Positions 7,194 through 14,230 of a stretch of DNA of 64,000 nucleotides are shown in pieces (the first letter of the stretch is position 1; each line of letters opens with the position of its first letter). The stretch is taken from contig NZ_JARXYP010000002.1 in assembly GCF_029893805.1 (NCBI RefSeq), positions 4,588,001 through 4,652,000 of the forward strand, given 5' to 3'. Made by a program: the position numbers and the translations under genes. Source of the stretch: Streptomyces sp. SAI-135 (GTDB lineage Bacteria > Actinomycetota > Actinomycetes > Streptomycetales > Streptomycetaceae). Under the pieces are notes generated by a model. The model made no database searches and was not told the origin of the DNA. It saw nothing but the letters and a program-made list of their open reading frames with translations.

Positions 7194-7993
7194 GTCCAGC
7201 ACCACCCGTTGTCGCAGCCTTCGTCGTCGGTGTCGAAGAGCGGCAGTTGGTCGCCGCCCTTGAACAGCTCCCGCAGGGGGCGTGCCAGGCGGGTCAGGTA
7301 GACCGGCCGTTTGCCCTTGGCTGCCAGGTGGGTGTTGATGGTGTCCTCGATCTGGCAGGCCCGCTCGAAGCGCTGCGGGTCCTGCTCGCGCATGGCCTGC
7401 CATTCGGGGATCTTGCGCACGGGGCAGAAGTCGCAGGACGACTTCGGCGGCACCGGCAGACCCGCGGAGCGGATGATGCGCGGGCAGTCTGCCCGGCGGA
7501 TCTTCAGGTCGAGGAGCGGATAGACGAGCCGCTCATAGGGCATGGCCTTGCCCGCGTTGGCACGGCCGATCTCGTCCAGGCTGATACCCATGGCGACCGT
7601 GGCCGGGTTGTCCTCGCTGGCGCCGTGTGCCGTCAGCCAGGCTCCGGTGACCCGGATCTTGAATTCCACGGTGCAAACGCGGGAGCCGGGTTTGCCGTTG
7701 GTCAAAAAGACCGGGATGGTCTGGCGGCTGCCGTTGCTGGTCATGATCCGCTGTCGGATCGTCTCGGTGCCGTTCTTGGTCTCGCGGTGCAGCTCGATCA
7801 GGTCGAGTCCGTGGGCAGCGGCGTACGGGGCGGCGTGCTGCTCGAAGTAGCGCAGTGTCGCGGGGTTTTCGCTGTCGGGGCCGACGTTGGCGAACAGGAA
7901 GGTGCGGAAGTCGAGGCGGCCCTGAGCGGCAAGGACGAGAGCGGCCATGGACTGCCAGCCGCCGCCGAAGCTGAAGGTGCGCAGATCGTTCAC
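7190..7993 (-). CDS. PP-loop enzyme, phosphoadenosine phosphosulfate reductase family
   Basis: 267 residues. The N-terminal SFGGGWQSMAALVLA (about residues 8-22) is a PP-loop nucleotide site, and CDFCPVRKIPEWQ in the C-terminal half supplies a Cys pair that may bind metal or Fe-S. Members act as adenylating sulfur-transfer or PAPS/APS-reducing enzymes, and DndC-like relatives modify DNA. The gene is coupled to rep (GTGA overlap) and to the small upstream gene (4-base overlap), so it belongs to the replication operon. No sulfur-assimilation partner is present, which argues for a nucleic-acid or element-specific role. Its function is unknown. Confidence 0.8.
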   Translation of the reverse strand: MNDLRTFSFGGGWQSMAALVLAAQGRLDFRTFLFANVGPDSENPATLRYFEQHAAPYAAAHGLDLIELHRETKNGTETIRQRIMTSNGSRQTIPVFLTNGKPGSRVCTVEFKIRVTGAWLTAHGASEDNPATVAMGISLDEIGRANAGKAMPYERLVYPLLDLKIRRADCPRIIRSAGLPVPPKSSCDFCPVRKIPEWQAMREQDPQRFERACQIEDTINTHLAAKGKRPVYLTRLARPLRELFKGGDQLPLFDTDDEGCDNGWCWT

Positions 7994-8202
7994 TGTCGGC
8001 CTCCACGGTGGGCGCGACCATGATTGGCGGTGTAGTCGTCGACCAGAGCCTTGACGTCGGTATCGCCGTTGGCGTGGTCCTCCGCACCGCAGCCGCCGCA
8101 GACGTAGTCGCCCTGCGAGCGCGTGTACTTGGTGGCGCCCTTGACGCGCAGGCCGGGACTTTCCTCGGTCGGGGTGAGGTCGGCGGGGAGCTTGCGGAAC
8201 AT
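7990..8202 (-). CDS. Small AICE protein with CxxC motif
   Basis: 70 residues from ATG 8202 to a stop that overlaps the start of the PP-loop gene. It has one CxxC (YVCGGCGAEDHANGDTDVKA) followed by an acidic/His stretch, possibly half a zinc ribbon. It is co-transcribed with the PP-loop gene and rep. I do not recognise the family. Confidence 0.65.
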   Translation of the reverse strand: MFRKLPADLTPTEESPGLRVKGATKYTRSQGDYVCGGCGAEDHANGDTDVKALVDDYTANHGRAHRGGRQ

Positions 8203-8207
8203 GCCCG

Positions 8208-8387
8208 TCACCTCCCGGCCCGGATGAGGGTGGCGGTGGTGCGGCGACCGGTGCCCTTGCAGGTGGAGCAGGTCACGGTGAGGGTGGCGCGGGTGCCGTC
8301 CGGGTTGCGGGTGCCGGTGGTGATGGCGACGACGGGGAAGCCGTCGCAGTCGCGGCAAACGGGCGTGTTCAGGGCATGCTGAGGCAT
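8208..8387 (-). CDS. Small zinc-ribbon-like AICE protein
   Basis: 59 residues from ATG 8387, with AAAGGGAAG upstream. Two Cys pairs (VCRDCDG and TCSTCKGTG) are about 29 residues apart. The second resembles a DnaJ-type CxxCxGxG zinc repeat. The next small gene (7990-8202) starts 5 bases after its stop. A second AICE gene (10108-10281) has a similar motif. It may be a nucleic-acid-binding accessory factor; the function is unknown. Confidence 0.65.
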   Translation of the reverse strand: MPQHALNTPVCRDCDGFPVVAITTGTRNPDGTRATLTVTCSTCKGTGRRTTATLIRAGR

Positions 8388-8431
8388 GATGAGACTTCCC
8401 TTTCGGGTCCTTTGGATCTGGAAGTGGTCCA

Positions 8432-8479
8432 GGCGCCCGGGGCGGCGGAAGTTTGGCGACCGAGGCCGCCCCGGGGGCC
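8432..8479 (-). terminator. GC-rich hairpin, possible attenuator
   Basis: 15-base arms (8432-8446 and 8465-8479) pair with a single mismatch around an 18-base loop. It lies directly after the stop of the 8482-8697 gene and before the 8208-8387 gene, so it could lower downstream expression within the operon. There is no T tract. Confidence 0.6.
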
Positions 8480-8481
8480 GT

Positions 8482-8697
8482 TTAGCGGCGGGAGTAGCCG
8501 TGCCCGCGCGGCGGGTAGGCGTCGGTGTCGCCGCAGTCGTCGACGAGGCCCTGAGCGTTCGCGGTGGCCAGCAGCGATCCGGCGACCACGGCCGTGAAGT
8601 CGTCGACCGGTCCGGACTTCAGGTCGACCGCGATGTCGGCGAGCATGTGCTGAGTCAGATCGCGGTCAGCCTTCTCGGGGTTGCTGAAGAAGCCCAT
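8482..8697 (-). CDS. Small AICE hypothetical protein
   Basis: 71 residues from ATG 8697 (MGFFSNPEKADRDLTQHMLA...), mostly helical and soluble, with a C-terminus rich in Gly/Tyr/Arg (YPPRGHGYSRR). It starts 1 base after the stop of the upstream membrane protein gene, so the two are coupled. I do not recognise the family; position suggests a transfer or spread accessory gene. Confidence 0.65.
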   Translation of the reverse strand: MGFFSNPEKADRDLTQHMLADIAVDLKSGPVDDFTAVVAGSLLATANAQGLVDDCGDTDAYPPRGHGYSRR

Positions 8698-8698
8698 G

Positions 8699-9007
8699 TC
8701 AGCGGTTCCTTTCGGAGTTGAGGATCGAGCGGATGACGAGCGCGCACACGGCCACCGACATGCCGGTGATGGCGACCGCAAGGAGCATGGAGACGAGGAC
8801 CGCGCCGACGACGAGGACCACGGCGCCGCCGCCCGCGGCGAGGGCGAGCGCGCTGCCGGGGGTGAGCTGAACGACCGGACGGTTCGACACCGGAGCGACC
8901 GGGGCCGGAGCGGCGGGGGCCGCCGGGGCGGGGAGATCGGAGGCCGGAACCGGGATCGTGTTGGCCGGCACGACGGTGTCCTGGGGCGGATATTTCGGGG
9001 TGAACAC
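8699..9007 (-). CDS. Spd-like small membrane protein
   Basis: 102 residues. A Pro/Ala/Val-rich N-terminus (about 1-45) is followed by two adjacent hydrophobic helices (about 50-72 and 77-95) and a short basic tail (RSILNSERNR). This is the layout of SpdB/SpdC-type intramycelial spread proteins of Streptomyces plasmids. It sits in the spread region between rep and the TraB gene. The role in spreading transferred DNA through septa is inferred from position and topology. Confidence 0.7.
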   Translation of the reverse strand: MFTPKYPPQDTVVPANTIPVPASDLPAPAAPAAPAPVAPVSNRPVVQLTPGSALALAAGGGAVVLVVGAVLVSMLLAVAITGMSVAVCALVIRSILNSERNR

Positions 9008-9031
9008 GGGTGATGTCCCTTCGGGCCGGGG

Positions 9032-9187
9032 CTACTTGACGAGCGAGTCGACGGTGGGGCCGAGGAAGCTTCCGGCGACGAGGTAGCCGCCGAGCAGGAG
9101 CAGGACCACCAGCCAGATCGGCGGGCGGGTGAGCTTGATGCCGAGGTAGCCGACGACAATCACGGCGAGCCAGAGCGGAACGTCCAT
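9032..9187 (-). CDS. Very small membrane protein of the spread region
   Basis: 51 residues from ATG 9187, almost entirely hydrophobic (PLWLAVIVVGYLGIKL and PPIWLVVLLLLGGYLVAG form two helices). Upstream AAGGGAGAT serves as ribosome site. Small hydrophobic Spd proteins are common in this place in AICEs. No catalytic motif. Confidence 0.65.
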   Translation of the reverse strand: MDVPLWLAVIVVGYLGIKLTRPPIWLVVLLLLGGYLVAGSFLGPTVDSLVK

Positions 9188-9203
9188 GACGGTGATCTCC
9201 CTT

Positions 9204-9392
9204 TCAGGCCTTGCAGCGGTGGGTCTGGGCAGCGAGTTCGGCGGCGGCGCGGTCGGTGTAGTCGGCGGAGAAGCCGCAGCCCGGCGCGGTGCACGCCGCG
9301 GCGTGCTTCTCACGGCCACGGCCGTCGTAGTACGTGCCGACCTGCACGGGGCCGAAGCGGCGCCGGTCACGGAAGCGGCGATAGGCGGTCAC
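9204..9392 (-). CDS. Small AICE protein with C/H zinc-binding pattern
   Basis: 62 residues from GTG 9392, chosen for the AAGGGGAG ribosome site 7 bases upstream. The body is basic (TAYRRFRDRRRFG), then C...C...H residues (AACTAPGCGFSADYTDRA, QTHRCKA) could bind one zinc ion. It lies between two membrane proteins of the spread cluster. I do not recognise the family. Confidence 0.6.
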   Translation of the reverse strand: MTAYRRFRDRRRFGPVQVGTYYDGRGREKHAAACTAPGCGFSADYTDRAAAELAAQTHRCKA

Positions 9393-9411
9393 GGGCGAAC
9401 TCCCCTTCAGA

Positions 9412-10074
9412 TCATGTGAGTTTGAGTTGAGCGGCGATAGCACCCGCCATGGGGGCGGGCAGTTGGAGCCGGGCCGACAGAGCGTCAGCGGGCATCGGCG
9501 ATCCGGTGGAAGCGCGGTGTGCGTCGGCGATCTTCCGCGCGTGATCCAGCAACGCGACCGGAACCGCAGGCACATCGGCCGGGGGCGCCTCGGGTGCGAC
9601 GGGTGCGGCGGGTGCCAGTTCCGGCACCGGGGCCGGGACGGGTTCGTCGTCGCCCTGCATGTCGACGTCCAGCGCCGCCGGTTCGTCCACAGCCTGTGCG
9701 GGAGCTGCCGGTTCAGTCGGCGAGTGCACGAGGAGGGTGCCACCGAGGAAGGCGAGCGCGGGCCAGCCAGCGACGAGGATGCGCAGCCAGGCGGGCACGT
9801 TCGCCAGATCCAGGAGCCCGGCAGTAGCGATGTTCGCGCCCAGCGAGGCGAACAGGGCAATCGTGAACCAGGTCCAGGCGGATCGGTCCCGGCGAGCCGA
9901 ACGCAGCCGACGCCAGGCGGCGACCAGCAGCAGATCAACCGAGATCGGATAGGCCCAGGCCTTCCAGCCGGATTGCCCGGCGGCTTCGGCAAGGTCGTGC
10001 AGATGGGCGAAGGACAGCGCACCAGCGATCACAGCCTGGATCAGTACAGCGTCCGGGCGCAGCGCTCGGGACAT
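9412..10074 (-). CDS. DUF2637-type membrane protein (SpdB-like spread protein)
   Basis: 220 residues. Four hydrophobic helices fill residues 8-120 (VLIQAVIAGALSFAHLHDLA, YPISVDLLLVAAW, FTIALFASLGANIATAGLL, LVAGWPALAFLGGTLLV). They are followed by a Pro/Ala/Glu-rich linker and a C-terminal helical cytosolic part (ARKIADAHRAST...LSARLQLP). This DUF2637 arrangement is frequent next to tra genes of Streptomyces integrative elements and is linked to intramycelial spreading. It lies two genes downstream of the translocase gene and is read in the same direction. Confidence 0.8.
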   Translation of the reverse strand: MSRALRPDAVLIQAVIAGALSFAHLHDLAEAAGQSGWKAWAYPISVDLLLVAAWRRLRSARRDRSAWTWFTIALFASLGANIATAGLLDLANVPAWLRILVAGWPALAFLGGTLLVHSPTEPAAPAQAVDEPAALDVDMQGDDEPVPAPVPELAPAAPVAPEAPPADVPAVPVALLDHARKIADAHRASTGSPMPADALSARLQLPAPMAGAIAAQLKLT

Positions 10075-10107
10075 AGGTCTTCACCTCCTTCCTGGAGAAG
10101 TGGGCGG

Positions 10108-10281
10108 CTAGTCGGTGGCTTCGCCGGAACCCAGGCAGGTCAGGCAGATGCCGGTCTGCTGGCCGACCGGGCGGCGCTTGCGGCCCACATGGACTGTGCG
10201 AGAGACCTCTCCGGAGCCCTTGCAGGTCGGGCACTTCGCCGGTTCGGCGGTCACGGTCGCGCGAGTCTTGGACGCGGCCAT
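10108..10281 (-). CDS. Small DnaJ-type zinc-repeat protein
   Basis: 57 residues from ATG 10281. A GTG at 10290 overlapping the TraB stop is an alternative that would add 3 residues. Two CxxCxGxG motifs (CPTCKGSGE and CLTCLGSGE) form a complete DnaJ-like zinc site. The protein is immediately downstream of the translocase gene. It may aid protein or DNA interactions during transfer; function is unproven. Confidence 0.7.
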   Translation of the reverse strand: MAASKTRATVTAEPAKCPTCKGSGEVSRTVHVGRKRRPVGQQTGICLTCLGSGEATD

Positions 10282-10286
10282 GACGA

Positions 10287-11606
10287 TCACTTGACCAGCG
10301 AGGGAGCGGCGGCGGCCGGGGTGGGAACGTGGGGCCGGAACGGGGCGAGGAACGGCAGGTCGGGCACCAGGTGCTCAAAGTCCCGGCAGGTCGCGGCGAC
10401 CTTGTCACGGGAGATCTGCGGTGTGCGGATCTTGCACCAGCCGCCCTCCGCATCCGTGGCCACGGCCGTGCCGGGCCGGTTCGCGGGGATCACACAGGCG
10501 GTCGGGACCGCGGTCGGGGCAACGTCCTTCAGCCCCATCTCAGCCGTCTCCTTGTCGTTCACGCGGTGCACCACCCGGCCCGTGAGCTGAGCGCGGAGCA
10601 TGGTGGCGCCCTTGCCCAGGTCGGAGCCGAAGCGCTGCCCGCAGATCTCCAGGTAGATGCCGACCGCGCGAGCCATCTGCGCGAGACGGATCAGCGCCGT
10701 GACAATCCGCGTGCGACGGTCCTCGTCCTCCTTGCGGGAGATCAGGAACAGCTCAGCGATCTCGTCGACCAGCACCACGACCGGCGCAGGCCGCACATCC
10801 TCCGGCAGCTCCCAGATGTCCGAGGCGCCGTGCAGGTTCAGCAGATCGAAGCGGTCTTCCATCTCCGCCACCAGCACATCGGCCAGCGAGGCGGCATCAT
10901 CCGGGTTGGTCGCCAGCGCGGACAGGCGGGGCGCGTACGCGGACTGTTCCACCCCGCGCTTGCAGTCCATCCCCACCAGCGCGACCGGCAGTTGAGCGAG
11001 CCCGTTGATCAGGTTGCGCTGATACATCGACTTGCCGGAGAAGTTGGCTCCCAGCGTGAGGGCCATCGGGACCTTGCGGTAGTCCCGCTCGAACGCGGTC
11101 CCGTCATCGCGCAGCGCCACCGGTACGGCCATGTCGTGAGGCTGGGCCTTGCGTGGCATCCGCACCCGGCGCAGCACGTCATAACCGGTCATCCGCAGTT
11201 CGACGACGCCCGGCTTGACGACCACGACGCGCACGGAGTGGACACCCCAGGCGTGCCGAAGACGCTCCGTCGAGGCGATCACGTCGGCAGGTTCCAGACC
11301 GGCCGGAAGCCGCAGCGTCACCCGCAGCCCGGTCGAGGTGGGCCGTATCCGGCGGATCTTCGGCGCTACCGGCTGCACCTCACGCCGGGCCACGTTGCGC
11401 GCCATGAACGCCCGCAGGCCGGACGGCTGCACCGTCAGACCGCACACGTCCATCGTCGAGCGGTACGAGTAGGAGAACCGGCCCCACGTGGCGGGCAGGC
11501 CGACCAGCGACCAGTACGTGCGCGGGGCCCGGTACTTCGCGTAGCCGACACCGCCAGCCGCCGACGCGGCTCCCGTGGCCTCCAGCCACACCGTCCAGTC
11601 AGCCAT
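10287..11606 (-). CDS. traB: TraB/FtsK-like DNA translocase (conjugal transfer)
   Basis: 439 residues. The N-terminal part includes a short membrane-proximal region (residues 1-50). The motor domain has Walker A GANFSGKS (about 185-192) and Walker B VVVLVDEIAEL (about 275), in the FtsK/SpoIIIE family order. In Streptomyces plasmids a single TraB hexamer pumps double-stranded DNA between hyphae after binding short repeats at clt. It is in a run of minus-strand genes headed by the 11609-11941 gene, downstream of KorSA-like operators, so its expression is probably KorSA-controlled, as over-expression of tra is lethal in related plasmids. Confidence 0.92.
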   Translation of the reverse strand: MADWTVWLEATGAASAAGGVGYAKYRAPRTYWSLVGLPATWGRFSYSYRSTMDVCGLTVQPSGLRAFMARNVARREVQPVAPKIRRIRPTSTGLRVTLRLPAGLEPADVIASTERLRHAWGVHSVRVVVVKPGVVELRMTGYDVLRRVRMPRKAQPHDMAVPVALRDDGTAFERDYRKVPMALTLGANFSGKSMYQRNLINGLAQLPVALVGMDCKRGVEQSAYAPRLSALATNPDDAASLADVLVAEMEDRFDLLNLHGASDIWELPEDVRPAPVVVLVDEIAELFLISRKEDEDRRTRIVTALIRLAQMARAVGIYLEICGQRFGSDLGKGATMLRAQLTGRVVHRVNDKETAEMGLKDVAPTAVPTACVIPANRPGTAVATDAEGGWCKIRTPQISRDKVAATCRDFEHLVPDLPFLAPFRPHVPTPAAAAPSLVK

Positions 11607-11608
11607 GA

Positions 11609-11941
11609 TCAGGCACCAAGCGGGGTGATCGCGACCGCGCGGAAGGAGATCCCGTGTCGCTTCTGGCCGTTGAACTCGTTCTCCCAGTCACGCGCCTTCA
11701 GGCCTGTCACGACCACCGGGGTGCCCGGCGTCAGGCCCTTGGGGTAACCGGTCTCCGGCACGGTCACCTGGTAGAGGTTGCCCTCCCCCTCGTCCGAGAC
11801 CAGCAGGCCCACCGTCGACAGGTCCGCACCCGTCTCCCGGTCCACGGCCCGCTCACCGGTCTTCTTGTTGACCATCTTCGGCTCCGGCGCGGTCGCAACG
11901 AAGACGACAGCGGACGAAGTGTCGATCTTGAAGGACGGCAT
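11609..11941 (-). CDS. Conserved AICE protein upstream of traB
   Basis: 110 residues from ATG 11941, with AGAGGAGA at good spacing; a longer frame to 11974 lacks such a site. The translation (MPSFKIDTSSAVVFVATAPE... YPKGLTPGTPVVVTGLKARDW) looks like a small beta-barrel, OB-fold-like protein. It ends 2 bases before traB. Two KorSA-type operator copies lie just upstream, so it is the first gene of the main repressed operon. It could be a DNA-binding transfer accessory or the counterpart of pSAM2 genes in this position; function unknown. Confidence 0.75.
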   Translation of the reverse strand: MPSFKIDTSSAVVFVATAPEPKMVNKKTGERAVDRETGADLSTVGLLVSDEGEGNLYQVTVPETGYPKGLTPGTPVVVTGLKARDWENEFNGQKRHGISFRAVAITPLGA

Positions 11942-11972
11942 TGCATCTCCTCTATAAGAGCTGATCTCCTGC

Positions 11973-11988
11973 ACTCATGTACAGGAGT
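11973..11988. promoter_or_regulatory. KorSA-type operator copy 1
   Basis: ACTCATGTACAGGAGT, an imperfect palindrome centred on TGTACA, 32 bp upstream of the start of the tra operon. It recurs at 12009-12024 and inverted at 12877-12891. All copies are next to genes that KorSA controls in pSAM2. Confidence 0.75.
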
Positions 11989-12008
11989 TACGAGTAGAAG
12001 AGTGCCTA

Positions 12009-12024
12009 GCTCATGTACAGGAGT
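12009..12024. promoter_or_regulatory. KorSA-type operator copy 2
   Basis: GCTCATGTACAGGAGT in the same orientation as copy 1, centre-to-centre 36 bp away, which could allow cooperative dimer binding across the tra operon promoter. Confidence 0.75.
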
Positions 12025-12075
12025 CAAGCGTTCTGCGGCACCAAGCCGCGAAGTGGCTTGAAAGAGACGGGGCTG

Positions 12076-12855
12076 TCAGTCCCGCGCGGGGAAGCGGTAA
12101 TCCAAAACGAACTGGTCAGCAGCCATGATGGTGTCGCACACCTCGACTACTCGCCCGTCGTCCGAAAAGGCACTGCGGACCAAGTGGACAACAGGTGCGC
12201 CGGGGCTCAGGGCCAGGGCAGTTGCTTCAGCCTTGGTGGCCAGTCGTGCTTTCACGGTCTCGACGAACTCCGCCAGCATGTGGCCATGCTCTTCAAGGCG
12301 GGCGTAGATTCCACCGCCGCCGGGGTTCTCGGCGAACATCTCGGGGATGTCCTTCACCACATCCCAGGGCAGGTAGGACGTTGCCTCTTCAGTGGGGATG
12401 CCGTCGCGGAAGTACCTGCGCTTGCGAGCAAGGACCTTGGTTCCTGTCGTGACGTTCAGTCGCTCCGCAATCTCGACCGGCGCGTCGACAGGGCCGACGT
12501 AGAGCACATTCACGGAGGGGGTGCCGCCAGACTGCTCGGCTTCGGCGAGGTAGGCAGCCTTACCGGCTTTACGGTGTGCCCGACGAAAGCGATCGGATGA
12601 CTTCCGCTGGACAGGGGGCCGCGAGCGGACGAAGGAACCGCGCCCGTGGTGGGTCTCGATCAACTGCGCGGCCCGCAGCTCGGCCACCGCCTTGCGTACC
12701 GTTCCCGAGGCGACGCTGTATCGAGCCATCAGATCGGCCTCGCTGGGTACCGGAGCCCCAGGCTCCAATGCCCCCGACCTGATCTGCGCTGCGAGATCAT
12801 CCGCGATCTGGAGGTACTTTGCCTTGGCCGAAGATGTCACGTCGTCTGTCGCCAT
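12076..12855 (-). CDS. korSA: KorSA-like GntR/HutC-family transcriptional repressor
   Basis: 259 residues from ATG 12855. The N-terminal winged helix-turn-helix (about residues 8-75, KYLQIADDLAAQIRSGALEPGAPVPSEADLMARYSVASGTVRKA) is a GntR domain. The C-terminal UTRA ligand domain has the HutC-type fold (VLARKRRYFRDGIPTEEATSYLPW). In pSAM2, KorSA represses pra and so controls replication and transfer. Here the three TGTACA-centred palindromes flank this gene on both sides, which supports repression of the tra operon and of the divergent Nudix gene, and autoregulation. Confidence 0.9.
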   Translation of the reverse strand: MATDDVTSSAKAKYLQIADDLAAQIRSGALEPGAPVPSEADLMARYSVASGTVRKAVAELRAAQLIETHHGRGSFVRSRPPVQRKSSDRFRRAHRKAGKAAYLAEAEQSGGTPSVNVLYVGPVDAPVEIAERLNVTTGTKVLARKRRYFRDGIPTEEATSYLPWDVVKDIPEMFAENPGGGGIYARLEEHGHMLAEFVETVKARLATKAEATALALSPGAPVVHLVRSAFSDDGRVVEVCDTIMAADQFVLDYRFPARD

Positions 12856-12876
12856 AGTCCTACAGTCTCCCCTATT

Positions 12877-12891
12877 CTCCTGTACATGAGT
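12877..12891. promoter_or_regulatory. KorSA-type operator copy 3, covering the Nudix start codon
   Basis: CTCCTGTACATGAGT, the reverse complement of copy 1. It sits between the divergent korSA and Nudix genes, and the ATG of the Nudix gene (12886-12888) is part of the palindrome. Confidence 0.75.
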
Positions 12892-13347
12892 AACAGCCAC
12901 CCGCAGAGCCCGTCAACGCCGCTCCACTCGGTATCGGTGGCGGGAGTCGTTGTGCGTGAGGACGGGCGCGTGTTGGTGATTCGCCGTGCCGACAACGGCA
13001 CGTGGGAGCCGCCCGGCGGGGTGCTTGAGCGTACGGAAGCCATCGAAGATGGGGTCCGCCGCGAGGTATACGAGGAGACCGGGATCAAGGTGCGCGTCGA
13101 GCGCTTGACCGGCGTCTACAAGAACATGACGGTTGGCGTTGTCGCCCTGGTGTTCAGGTGTCAGCCCGAAGGCGGTCACGAACAGCTCTCGGCCGAGTCG
13201 ACCGCTGTTGCATGGCTCACCCCGGACGAGGCAGTAGCGGCGATGGGCGAGGTCTACGCGGTGCGCATCGCGGACGCTTTGCGCGACGAAGCGCCGCACA
13301 TCCGGACGCATGACGGCCGCAAGCTGACGCCACCGGTCGGCAACTGA
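12886..13347 (+). CDS. pif: Nudix hydrolase, Pif-like plasmid immunity factor
   Basis: 153 residues. The Nudix box is complete: GGVLERTEAIEDGVRREVYE followed by ETGI, matching GX5EX7REUXEEXGU. In pSAM2 the Nudix protein Pif, next to korSA, blocks redundant transfer into cells that already hold the element. The ATG lies inside a KorSA operator and no purine-rich ribosome site precedes it, so the mRNA may be leaderless. Its 3' end is part of a 145-bp tandem duplication (13248-13537). The duplicate copy of the C-terminal codons downstream is not translated from a start of its own. Confidence 0.85.
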   Translation: MSNSHPQSPSTPLHSVSVAGVVVREDGRVLVIRRADNGTWEPPGGVLERTEAIEDGVRREVYEETGIKVRVERLTGVYKNMTVGVVALVFRCQPEGGHEQLSAESTAVAWLTPDEAVAAMGEVYAVRIADALRDEAPHIRTHDGRKLTPPVGN

Positions 13348-13537
13348 TCTTCGCCCGGGAACCCGGACCTGTTACAGATTTCTCTACCTCATCGAGGTCT
13401 ACGCGGTGCGCATCGCGGACGCTTTGCGCGACGAAGCGCCGCACATCCGGACGCATGACGGCCGCAAGCTGACGCCACCGGTCGGCAACTGATCTTCGCC
13501 CGGGAACCCGGACCTGTTACAGATTTCTCTACCTCAT
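13248..13537. repeat. Exact 145-bp tandem duplication
   Basis: 13248-13392 is repeated without mismatch at 13393-13537. Each copy holds the last 32 codons of the Nudix gene, its stop and about 45 bases of 3' sequence. Perfect identity means a recent event or an assembly artefact. Confidence 0.95.
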
Positions 13538-13543
13538 CAAGGG

Positions 13544-13560
13544 CCCGCGCAAAGCGCGGG
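13544..13560 (+). terminator. Hairpin after the Nudix gene
   Basis: A perfect 7-bp stem CCCGCGC / GCGCGGG with an AAA loop, followed by further GC hairpins. Probable terminator of the Nudix transcript. Confidence 0.65.
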
Positions 13561-13758
13561 CTGGCCCCTTGGGCCTGGCCCTCTGCGCCTTCGGCGCCGG
13601 GCCTGGCCCCTGGGGCCGCAAGCATGTTACGGCCCGGACGGTAGAACCCTAGACGGGCAGGCCACGGTCAGAACGATGCCTCCGGCGGGGGATCGGCCGG
13701 CACCGGGATGGAGGGGGCGCCGCACGCGACTGCGGGTCCGAAGTGGCATGCGCGGGGA

Positions 13759-13908
13759 GCTCCCATCCCGTCCGCCGTCGACCCAGGCAGAGCCGAGCAG
13801 ACGCGGCCCATGGCGTCCAGGTCGTTCGTACAGTGGCGCGCTCCACCTGGACGCCATGAACCACGCCCGCTCCACGGTGTGTGGGTCGACGGCGGACGGG
13901 ATGGGAGC
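13759..13908. repeat. Nested inverted repeats (27-bp outer, 14-bp inner arms)
   Basis: Outer arms 13759-13785 and 13882-13908 are perfect complements over 27 bases. Inside them 13809-13822 and 13845-13858 pair over 14 bases. Single-stranded, this 150-base segment would fold into a large branched structure, as expected for a single-strand origin or transfer site. A diverged copy of the right half lies at about 14988-15055. Confidence 0.8.
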
Positions 13909-14114
13909 GGGGGTGAGTGGTTGGTTGATGAAAAACCAGGTCTGGGTGGGCTAAGCCCAAGAGAAGGTAGCCCACCCAGAACAAATCAGTGGCGGTGATT
14001 CCACCAGTAGAGCCCAAGCACTCCGATGCCGCTCAGACTCGCCTTGATTGAGATCCGGATGAACTCGTCACTGGCAGAGTGCAAGAGACGCCGCACCTGG
14101 AGTCGAGCCGGATG

Positions 14115-14230
14115 TTCCGCAAACCGAGAGCGTACGCGAGCACGCTCCCTAGCTGGGTAGGCGATCTCAGCACGGCGTTTCGCAAGCTGAGAGCGTACGC
14201 GAGCACGCTTCCGAGCTGGGTAGGCGATCC
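14115..14230. repeat. Two direct repeats with 63-bp period
   Basis: The core GAGAGCGTACGCGAGCACGC starts at 14126 and again at 14189, and GCTGGGTAGGCGAT follows in both. The core includes the palindrome GCGTACGC. Candidate iteron or protein-binding repeats. Confidence 0.75.

Noticed and set aside
13248-13537. CRISPR-like or direct-repeat array
   Set aside because: There are just two adjacent 145-bp copies with no spacers; no CRISPR array is present anywhere in the window.
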